From: Mimachlamys varia
Taxonomy: Eukaryota > Mollusca > Bivalvia > Pectinida > Pectinidae
Length of the DNA stretch: 64,000 bases
Assembly: GCA_947623455.1 (NCBI GenBank)
Contig: OX392542.1
Span: 16,685,625-16,749,624, forward strand
Direction of reading: 5' to 3'
In this document: in pieces, positions 36,746 to 48,300 of the stretch
Layout: each line of letters begins with the position of its first letter
Position numbering within the stretch: position 1 is the stretch's first letter
The notes under the pieces: model-generated
Seen by the model: only the letters and a program-made list of their open reading frames with translations
Told to the model about the DNA's origin: nothing
Database searches by the model: none
Made by a program: the position numbers and the translations under genes

Positions 36746-37569
36746 GGAAATACTCTTTTAACTGTTATTGCCTCCACAGGGTCGCCCTCAATGACTTGAC
36801 GTTTATTTTTTAATAAGTTTGTGATATTTACATGACATGACGTGGGTTGAGTTGTTGACATAGGTATTATATATATATATGAGTATATAATTATACAAAT
36901 ATCCACGCAAACGTATTTGATGATATACAGTTCCTATAGTAACAATGTAGATATACATATCAGATTTCGATGAGTCGTCTAATCTCTCAACCAGATTGAT
37001 AGGAATTTACGATTTTCCTTTCGTTTTGTAGTTCTTTCATATTTCATAATGCTTATAAACATTGTCTATGATCACAGGTTAATGTTCATCATCGGCGTTA
37101 GATGGTTTTCCATTCACGTTAATGGGAGGTATTGGATAGAAAATGATGAATAAAATTGGTATACACTATTTTGTTACCGTCTGGCCTTACGTATGGCCCG
37201 GCTTAACATTTAATATTCGTATTTAGGCACGTGTCGTATTACAGAACATTTGTGTCGCTTTTTATGTACCTTATTCTACACTTCAATCTCTTATAAAATC
37301 ATCAAAGGAATATCAAAAGGTCAGTAAAACTCCTATTTGAAATAGTAATGGATCTAGTGAGCGGAAAAGGGTATAAAAACAATGATATTTTTGTTTGCGT
37401 AATGAGATTGTGATAACGACCATTACGTTTACAAATAGCCTTCATTAAGCTGCGTCTTTCGAGAATCATCTGAAATTTTCCACCCAGCTTTTGACTCTTA
37501 ATGAAATTTAATAATAATGTTTGAATCAAGCTCCCTCGAATGTCGTTAATATCACGATAGGGTATGCTA
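36746..37569. other. Non-coding stretch
   Basis: The minus-strand ORF near 37302-37625 has no recognisable domain and overlaps family B; I do not support it. Nothing else is seen. Confidence 0.4.
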
Positions 37570-37880
37570 CTTAATATCATTTGAGTAGTGGCACGGTACT
37601 TAATATACACATTGTCGTAGTACACGATATGAAATTATGCAGAACTAGTTTAATTTTACTTGTAAATTAATAAATTTGAGGGGTTTTACGCACCTGACCC
37701 TTCTGCTTCTACATTAGTTTAGACATTTTGGATTCCTACCTTTTGGCCCCTAGCATCATGGAAGAGTCCTAGGAGGACGAAATAGCTGTATGATGCAGTC
37801 TAATTCATTTTTTCGGCATACTGTATCTATTACTAAATTTAAGAGGTGCAGCATATACGGGTGTTACGTCATCTTTATAA
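37570..37880 (+). repeat. Dispersed repeat family B, copy 3
   Basis: TTAATATCATTTGAGTAGTG to GGGTGTTACGTCATCTTT, with CTACCTTTTGGCCCCTAGCA inside. Confidence 0.75.
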
Positions 37881-37939
37881 GCATACCAATACTTTACACG
37901 TCGAGTAAAATAGGAAGTACTAAGTCATTATTACAATTG

Positions 37940-38292
37940 TTGCAGGAGGCACGCTGGCTCGTGTGGTAGGATAGGGTTGCGAGTGCGAGTCCCGGTCACG
38001 GCACTTGTGTTGTATCCTTGAGCAGGATACTTTACTCTGCTTGTTCTAGTCTACTCAGCTGTAAATTAGTACGTGGTTGGGTAGTGCTAGAAATTATAGA
38101 ATGCTAGCTGTGAACGCCGAAATAGCAGCACCGGTTGTATGCTCTCCAGGGAGTTGAAAACGATATTGGCTGGTTGCTAAGGCCCTATAACCACGGATAA
38201 TAATTTTTGAACCGCTTTGCGACGCCTTTGAAGGTCGTGATAGAGCGGTATATAAGAACATGGAATTATTATTATTAGTAGTAGTAGTATTG
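37940..38292 (+). repeat. tRNA-derived SINE, second type
   Basis: The head GCACGCTGGCTCGTGTGGTA has a B-box-like GGGTTGCGAGTGCGAGTCCC. Then come CTTGAGCAGGATACTTTACT and CTCAGCTGTAAATTAGTAC, a conserved SINE central part. The 3' part GAGCGGTATATAAGAACATG ends in an ATT/AGT microsatellite. Confidence 0.8.
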
Positions 38293-39212
38293 TAAAGATC
38301 TAAAATAGAGAAAGTGCGTAAAAGGACTCACACAACTAAATAATTTATTATATGTTATTACTAAGCTTTCGAGCTAATAACATTAATATTTGAAGTTCAA
38401 CACTTATGACAACTGCCTAGATTCACAGATACATACATGACAAAGGCTTCAAAAGACATTTTATGAGGAGTTTACTACTAGCATTTTAGCTCGATACAGA
38501 CGTCTGCTTCGGACCACCGGAACTTTATATGTCAAACCAGTGAAATGGGACGGGAACACCCTCTGACTTTTGACCCCGTATCAATCCGCCACCACATCAA
38601 AATCTACCAAAAGTATATATTTTTGTAAAGTAAAATATCTATAAATTTCATTCAATGCAGAATAGGTCAACAATTACCTATTTAAATTACTCAGAATCAC
38701 TGTACTTAGCCGGAACAAATCTTTAGTAGGGACTACAAACGTATGAAACGCTTCGTGATAGGCTCATTTAGTTGTATGAATCCTAAAACTTTTCTGTAGA
38801 TACATTCCGTCAGCTCTTGTAATATAAAAAATAAACGACAAACAACGAGCACTGCGACAATGCATAGTTCATGTTTATTTCTTTTAGGCATAAGATCTGC
38901 TGCATGCTTCCATTGTCATCCAGGTCCTATAGTTCAGCCAGACTTCAATTCTTTAAGTCGGTCCAGCTCGATCACATAAGTAACAGCTCATTTCAACTAT
39001 CATTTACACCTGTTCCATGTTTTGTCCAGTCCACCAAAAGACGTTTGGTGGCTTGTAAGGCAAACTATTTCTGATATTTTTGCTGTAACTGCTTCTAATA
39101 TGCTCGTGAATGGTCATAGATCATATACATGTTGTGTCTCACTAACGTTTTCAGGACTAACGGCAGTATTCAGTCCCTTATATCTACGTATAATGTACAC
39201 TACTATAGCGGT
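38293..39212. other. 3' flank and likely 3' UTR of the PhyH-like gene
   Basis: On the minus strand AATAAA occurs at 38874-38879, about 335 nt after the stop codon, and is a possible poly(A) signal. Nothing else is recognised. Confidence 0.4.
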
Positions 39213-39305
39213 CTAAACCTTGACATGTCTGTTCATATGGACAATTTCCCATTGCTTCATCCAAGGCCCTGTGATAGTGGTATCTAAGTCTGGGTCGTCA
39301 GCCCC
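39213..39305 (-). CDS. PhyH gene exon 9 (terminal)
   Basis: Acceptor TTTTATTGTTGCAG, encodes G-A-D-D-P-D-L-D-T-T-I-T-G-P-W-M-K-Q-W ... H-V-K-V and stop TAG. It is separated from exon 8 by a 3.1-kb intron. Confidence 0.9.
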   Translation of the reverse strand, partial: GADDPDLDTTITGPWMKQWEIVHMNRHVKV

Positions 39306-42300
39306 CTGCAACAATAAAAACACTATTTATTGTCTTGTTTATCATTATATCAACATATTTCCACCCGACACATGATATATGTTACACTTGTAAATTATCA
39401 AGATTATCATAACTATCACATGTCAAATGTTTGTCAAAATATAATTACTTGTTCTCATAGGAAACAAGAAAAACTAAGAACACATTAATTTGTTTTTCTC
39501 CATCTATAACCTGAATTTGAAGACGCTTCGGATTCCCCTGCAGCTTTTTATCTTGATATTTGACCTGTGTATGAAAATAATGGTTACCACGCTGCCAAAC
39601 GATCGTAAGAGCTTTCTGTATCTTTCAGTGATATGAAGATGGACGTTTTTGAGTATGTTCATTAGTGTGTTTATGTTGTTATTGACAATGATACTCGGTT
39701 CTCATTTTGAGAACTTGATGTTTAATTAGATGCGACAAAGCTCTACATGGCGGGTGTTGTCGATGAAGCAGAAGACGTTTACTCTTCCGGAACACCTGGT
39801 CTTATTCTCTTGTGCTTTAACGAGTGTCTCCATGTAAATCTTTCTTTTGTTCCTATTTTGCCTCTGGTTTAATCGATTTTGAGTTCAGATTAATGTTTTG
39901 TTGACAGTTTGGTTTTCTCTAAAAAAATTTTATAGTCCCGATAATTTACTCTCCTTTACTCAGTGGCAACACATTTGCTGAAACAGGTTACACGTCAGAG
40001 TATCTTCACGAGAATTGTTCTGGTTAGCTATTTCCTATTGTCCTTTCAAACGCTCTACCTTTGCTTTCAACCACAGATGCTTCATTCCATGGTGGAACCT
40101 ACTGACGTCATGGTAGCATGTTTTGGAACTGCAGTGTTTTAATGACAACTGGCATGACCATCAATTCTTTGAAGTCTGATGACAAACATGTTTGATTTGA
40201 TTGTTGTCGAAACTATTAAGTTTACAAGTAGGTTAAAACGTGAGGTAATGAAATATACGCTAATTAAAATGGTTCTTGGTCTTCCGTTCTTGGTTTAGAT
40301 TAGATATCGTTCTTGTGTATAAAAACAGTTCGCCGAAGTTATTACTACAGTGTAGACAAAATGATGATTACAAATTTTCTGAGCAATCCGTTCGTTTATC
40401 GGGACACAATAAAAACAAAACAATTATATTTACATGAAAACAATATAGAAAACCTAAAACGATATACACCTGGAGATTAGCTTTAAAGAAAAAAATAAGC
40501 ACTAAGTAATTGATAAGATATTGTTTGCAACGAACATTTGATTAAAATGATCCATTCTTTATCAGGAAACACGCATAAATAATACTTCTTTGACCATATA
40601 AATGTTTATGCATTTGATTGATCTTTACAATTAAAAAAAACTCGTTAAACCAACGTTAATGATCAACAAGCAAAACCGAATTAAAAAAAATGTATTGCAG
40701 TGATTGTTACTCGTATGTAGTGTATCCGCCAGAATTCGACCATAGCAATATATTTCAAATGCCTTTCAAGAAAGTATCATTAGGACTACTAAGTTTTGTT
40801 GTGATATTTTGAGATTGGGTATATACGGTTATTAAGACGAAATAAAATAATAAAAATGTAAGTAATGACGAAATAGCATAGAAGAAATGTCAACAATGAC
40901 GAAATAAAATAGTAAAAATGAACAATAAAACAAATCAAAGAAATCCACAAAACAATTATCTCACCTCAAGTTGAACCAAACTATTGGGGCAATATGAACA
41001 AAGGAAAGAATAACATGGATACCCTTGATACATAAAAGAAGACCAGGTGTTCCGGAGATGTAAGCGTCTTCTCACTTAAAAAAAAATACTAAAATTTCAA
41101 TGCAGGTTAAAAAATAGAATATGGAAATGTCAACAGATTATAGCATGATATCCAGTCTGATATAAGGTAAAATGCCCAATATGATGCTTGTGTATTAGGT
41201 AAAATATCCTTCATGATATGCAGTAAGATGTCTAGCCTATAAGATCAAATGTAAAGCATAATAGTATAAGGTTTAATGTTCAGCATGGTCTCCGGTAAAA
41301 TGTCTGGTATGGTTTCAGGTAAAACGTCCAGTATGATCTCAGATAAAACGTCCAGCATACGTAGTTTCAGGTAAACTGTCCAATATGGTTTCAGGTAAAC
41401 TGTCCGGTATGCTTTCAGGTAAAATGTCAGTCTGGTTTCAGGTAAACTGTCCGGTATGCTTTCAGGTAAAATGTCAGTCTGGTTTCAGGTAAACTGTCCA
41501 ATATGGTTTCAGGTAAACTGTCCGGTATGCTTTCAGGTAAAATGTCAGTCTGGTTTCAGGTAAACTGTCCAATATGGTTTCAGGTAAACTGTCCGGTATG
41601 CTTTCAGGTAAAATGTCAGTCTGGTTTCAGGTAAAATGTCCAGAATGCTTTCAGGTAAAATGTCAGTCTGGTTTCAGGTAAAATGTCCAGTATGCTTTCA
41701 GGTAAAATGTTCGTCATGGGTTCAGGTAAAATGTCCGGTATGCTTTCAAGTAAAAGGGCCAGTATGCTTTCAGGTAAAATGTCCGTCATGGTTTCAGGTA
41801 AAATGTCCAGTATGCTTTCAGGTAAAATGTTCGTCATGGGTTCAGGTAAAATGTCCAGTATGCTTTCAGGTAAAATGGCCAGTATGCTTTCAGGTAAAAT
41901 GTCCGTCATGGTTCCAGGTAAAACGGCCAGTATGCTTTCAGGTAAAATGTCCGTCATGGTTCCAGGTAAAATGTCCAGTATGCTTTCAGGTAAAATGTCC
42001 AAAATGGTTTCAGGTAAAATGTCCATCATATCTAAGGTAAAATGTCCATCATGATCTCAGGTAAAATGACAAGCTTAATATGAGATAACACACAAAAAAT
42101 ATATTTGTATTGCATTTGACTAGTGAAAAATTGAAAACTATTCATTCTATAATAGTAGTATTTTTCACTAAAAATATATCCCGCTAGTGAAAAATATCAC
42201 GTTTTTTTTTTTATAAAACAATCAAAATATTGTATCTAACAGAATTTTCAGTAAAACCAAATATATTTCACTCGTATGGCTTAAATATTTATTTGCTGCG

Positions 42301-45300
42301 TTAAAATATCAAAATATAAGCCCCACCCGTGAAATTTATGACGGTATTAGTGATGACACAATTAGATATCCTCCATATATGGTATGATGGATTTCAAACC
42401 TCGATTTGTCCTTCCACTGACGCCTTCTGTTTGGCATTTCTGTCGACCGAGTCAAACGTCTCCCAGTCTATCTCAAGGTTGCGGTTCTCTGAAGACCGCA
42501 TAGCAATTTTCTCTTTCAGCCCCCAGAGTCCACTGGGACTGTCCAGACGCTGCCATCGTAAGTCAACAGTCCACCGGATCTGGTTCGTGACGTTGGGTAG
42601 GCTGGTGTAAAGCAAGAAACATTTATAACCCTAAAGTCAAACTTGCACACACTTATAATTATGAGAATAGAGAATTGTATGTTGAATTTATTAAATAAGT
42701 TCAATAACTGAATGTCACGAGCTTTTCGGGGTGAAATAGTGGAATAGTTTATATACATGTTATTCATTGACAGGAATATAACATTTTTCATGTATACTAT
42801 AGTATATGCATGTCCATTATACATTGCCAGAGCTGATATACATTACGTTGCATACTTTTGGTGATGTCTTGTAACATACTAAAACAACACTATCATTTTC
42901 ATTTCAACAAATTTTATTGTAAACAAAAGGATCGGACAACAGGCAAGCCTATATTAGTCCTCTCCAATAACACTATTATTGCGATATGTATTTAGCACAA
43001 AACATTTTATTGTGTATCCTACCTGCGGTGTGGGATAATGTTGGAAAACAAAACCATTCCTCCAAATGGCACCTGGCATACTCTCCGATCTTTGGGAAGA
43101 TCCACGCCTTAATACACACAAAATACAGATACCTTTAATAATTTGAAAAAAATTCTTTCCTTATCAATGATGATTGAAATGTGTAATAATGCGTGAATAT
43201 TACCAATATTTCGTTATATCAATATCTGATTGAGAGAAACAATTGATCATGAGACCTCGATATAATCTAGGGCAATAAATGAATGAACTTAGTACCATTA
43301 ACAATTAAACATTCACGCATTGTATTGATAATTAATGAAATAACATTGCTGATTATAAACCTAACAAAAATGGATATGGATGTGCTCCCTGTCTGCACCC
43401 TTATATCAGATCAGTATATGAATACTGATACTTGTATATAAATAGATGTAATCCTGATTGAACATATTGTTTTACATTAGGACAAATAAGTGATACTCAT
43501 TATTAAAAGAATGCTAAATATAAAAAAACGTTTCATATAGTATAAAATATACAGATATGAATATAAACATATGTATTATACAATATATATATATTTTTTA
43601 AAGTCATTTAAACTTCTTGTTGGCCGAGGTGTGAAACCAGAGTACCCAGAGAAAACTCACGTTGTGGGGCAGGTAGCACCCATACCCTTCCACGTCCGAT
43701 CGGGGAATCGAACCCTGGCTGCCTTGTTGGAAAACATATGTGCTAACTCTACACCACACGATAGATAGTCCCTAAATAACCCAGTATAACGTTTCAAAAT
43801 TATAGTTGTCGACCGCAACAACCAATTTATGTACACCTTGCAAGAAGGAATTCAAGCTAAAATGTTACGACCAACCTCGGCAACTGTTTCTTTGTCTACA
43901 GAGTAAACCTGTTACAGTAGTGTTAACTGAAGGGCAACAATGCTTTTAAAAGAAATTTTGATTGTTTTTTCCGGGCTCTTACGTGGGAGCCATTTGAAAC
44001 AGTGTTTTACTGCCGCAAGGATTCAGTCTGGGACGCCTGGCCCACTAAGTTAATTAACTCTCGGGCTGAATTAGGGACAGAAAACAAAATTCCTAGGTCA
44101 TTAGTTGGAAATGTTTAGTATTCCTCAGAGTGATGCAACCACTGAAATTCGAGGAAACGGAAATACAAAGCTAAATGTTTCATTAAATAAAGTTACTTAC
44201 CTAGCGTCCTCGTCATCTCCTCCTCCTCTAGAATAGTGTACCACGTGCCACCATGGCAACACTGGTGAGTGGCCACCTTACCCCGTCTGTGACCTCCTTT
44301 TATAAACTGAAGAAAAATACAATAGTTACCTGGTATGATACGTGTTACAGACATTTAACCCCTCCCCAGACTTAAATAGAAAGAAAGAAAGATATATACA
44401 GAAGAACCATGGAGCGCGATGATTGGAAGGAAAGAACAACACTTCCCAAGAGACCGACAAGTAAAAAAGGAAGAAGTTTACATCCACAGAGACCAATAGA
44501 CAGACAAAAGGAAATCTACATGTACAGCCACAGAGACCAACAGACAGAAAAAAGAAATCTACATGTACAGCCACAGAGACCAACAGACAGAAAAAAGAAA
44601 TCTACATGTACATCCTCAGAGACCATCAGGCAGAAAAAAAGAAATCTACATGTACATCCTCAGAGACCAACAGGCAGAAAAAAATATACATGTACATCCA
44701 CAGAGACCAATAGACAGAAAAAAAAAGAAATCTACATGTACATCCACAAAGACCAACAGACAGAAGAAAGAAATCTACATGTACAGCCACAGAGACCAAT
44801 AGACAGAAAAAAGAAATCTACATGTACAGCCACAGAGACCAACAGACAGAAAAAAGAAATCTACATGTACAGCCGCAGAGCGCGACGGGTGGACAGAAAG
44901 TATTGTTCAGCCCAAGAACGAGAGACGGACGGACAGAAACAGACGGAAAGAAAGAAAGCTACAGCCCCAGAGACCAACAGACGGAAAGAAAGAAAGCTAC
45001 AGCCACAGACACCGATAGGTAAGAAGAAAAAAATCCACATCACCAAAACGCGACAGAACATTAGATGCATGATCCAGCGGAAGGAAGAATCTAGCGTATT
45101 AAAGTCATTTCGGGTCACACATACAGAAATACAGACGACAGACTCTTAGTCTTACCTCCATGCATCCGTTTTCGATGTTTGTATCCAGGAACGGTATCCA
45201 AGCCGTTGGAATAAGCATATTGTATGTGTCTTTGTCCATATATGCACAGTCTGAAATAATTAGAAAGTATACTACAACGCCAAAAAATAATTTAAAAGCT

Positions 45301-48300
45301 GAAACACGTGGCAGCTGTAAAAGAGGGAAAACAAAAAGATAGAAAAGTTAATACAAAATCCACGGAAATATCAAACAAATAAAAAAGCCGAAATCTAAAG
45401 TAAGCTCTTCGCACTATTAAGAAGTTTATAAAGATTACACGATATTTCCTGGAAAATCTTGGTCTGTACTCACATCATCATTCACTCAACTTAACTTATA
45501 ACACTGCATTTTGTGCTAATTTGATACATGTACACTGAACATTACTAACATTACCGTCCAAATACATCTTCTACCCTGTTTATTCTTTTTAACTTCCATG
45601 GTAATACAGGTGCTTCTATTGTCCGTATATCGTTTGTTTGTTCCACTTTCCAAGGCTGTGGAGAGTAATCTTTCATGGGGTAAGGGACACCTATTTGTGT
45701 ACCGTCATATACGTTTACGCTGTTACTATGTATGATGCTATACAAACGTTTGTACTACTATAAAATGCATATCAACGTTTGCAAGAACCAGTCATGGTCG
45801 CACCAAGTGACGTCACGATATCGTCACATCCGGCCGGATTCATGAATGGAATACCAGAGGACACTCGCCCGACACAGTCAAACTTAAAGTTTTTTTTTCA
45901 TTGTTTCCAATCACAAGGGACAATTTATCAGTCATAATATAAGTTGAAAATGTCTGAAATTTTGCGATAAGGTGTTTTTGTTTTATAAAATTAATAAATT
46001 GCAAGAGTCAATTGTGTTGGACTACTTCTTCGTTCGCCGGTATATTGGAACAACTTCAAAGGTTTGGGTTATTTTGTTCGACATATTGAAATCAGTTGGC
46101 GAGAACGGCAAAGACAAAATCTGTTTAGGATGGAGGAAAGACGTTATAACGTCATATGATGAAAAGAATCTGTCATTCGTTCCTCTTCATATTAAATTGG
46201 TGAGTTTTGAATTTTTCATTTTTACACGCCAGAGGCTCGCATATTCATTTTTACTCGCCAAAGGCTCGCAAAAATACAAAATTCAAAACTCATAAATTTT
46301 ATATGAAGAGAAACTCTTGACAGATCCTACTATTACTATGATAAGCGTTTGTACTACCCTGATGCCACGGAACTGTTGTATCTTCGTCATTTGGAATCTT
46401 GGCGCGAAGGTTCCATACCGGATTACCAGCAATGTTCGGTCCAATAATCTGCTCAACAACATTTAGTAACCTCTCATTGGACCAGAGTTGTCGAAAAGCC
46501 TTAACAGAGAGAAAAAAAAACATATTTAGTTTTGTGCTTATTTAAGGATTAATATGAATCTATTTTTTATGTTATGGGATATAACGCAAAATAACTTTAT
46601 TGGTGGACTCTTTTCTCTTACAAATCATTACGCTGCTACATCAGCCAATCAAAAGCGACGTTATAAACGGCGACGTCATTTTTTATGTTATGGGCTAATA
46701 ACATATAATTTAAGCCGATGAAAATGCTTGTTTCAAACAAGATTAAATTATTCATAAACAAGACATACTTAACTCGCCATGGATCACGTGACCTAAATTT
46801 GATATTGAGTTGATCTAATCCTAACTCTATATCAAAGATGTTATATAGATAAATGTATAAATGTAACAAATAAAAACAAAATATAATATAAAATTCATAT
46901 CATAATGATGTACATATAATGTCATTTTATGGTGGTGCCCTGGTTCGCACTTGATAGTTTTCAAAAATGTTACTGACAGACGAAGAGCTTACTAATGATT
47001 CCTCATTAAGAAATCAAAGTAGCAAATAATAGAAATATACTCGTGATATCAGGGAAATGGTAAAGTGTATAAAACATGCAATACACATACAATTAGGAAA
47101 ATAGTAGACTTTATATATGAACACGTGATGTTGGGGAATTAATAAAATTGATAGATATACACATGGTATAGGGGAAATAGTAAACTTCATAAATATCCAT
47201 GTGATATAAGGGAAATAGTAAAGTTTATAAAACATGCAATACACATACAATTAGGAAAATAGTAAACTTTATATATGAACACGTGATGTACGGGAAATAG
47301 TAAAATTGATAGATATACACATGGTATAGGGGAAATAGAGAACGTAATAGTAAACTTGATAAATGAACACGTGATTTTGGGGAAAAAGTAAAATTGATAG
47401 ATATCGTATGGTATAGAGGAAATGTCGTGCTTTATAAATATCCACGTGATATGAGGGAAATGGTAAACTTTATATATGGACACGTGATGTTTGGGAAAAT
47501 AGTAAAATTGATAGATATACACATGGTATAGGAGAAATAGAGAACTTTATAAATATCCACGTGATATGAGGGAAATGGTAAACTTTATATATGGACACGT
47601 GATGTTTGGGAAAATAGTAAAATTGATAGATATACACATGGTATAGGAGAAATAGAGAACTTTATAAATATCCACGTGATACGAGGAAAATAGTAAACTT
47701 TATATATGAACATGTGATGTTGGGGAATTAGTAAAATTGTTATATATACACATGGTATAGGAGAAATAGAGAACTTTATAAATATCCACGTGATATCAGG
47801 GAAATAGTAATCTTTATAAATGAACACGTGATATTAGGGAAAAAGTAAAATTCATAGATATGCACATGGTATAGGGGAAATAGAGAACTTTATAAATATC
47901 CACGTGATATCAGGGAAATAGTAAAGTGTATAAAACATGCAATACACATACAATTAGGAAAATAGTAAACTTTATATATGAAAACGTGATGTTGGGGGGG
48001 GGGGGGAGTAAAAGTGATAAATATACACATGGTATAGGGGAAATTGAGAACGTTATAAATATGCACGTGATATAAGGGAAATAGTAAACTTTATATATGA
48101 ACATGTGATATTGGGGGGGAAAGTAAAATTGATAGATATACACATGGTATAGGGGAAATAGAGAACTTCATAAATATCCACGTGATATAAGGGAAATAGT
48201 AATCTTTATAAATAAACACGTGATATTGGGGGGGAAAGTAAAACTGATAGATATGCATATGGTATAGGGTAAAAAGAGAACTTTATGAATATCCACGTAA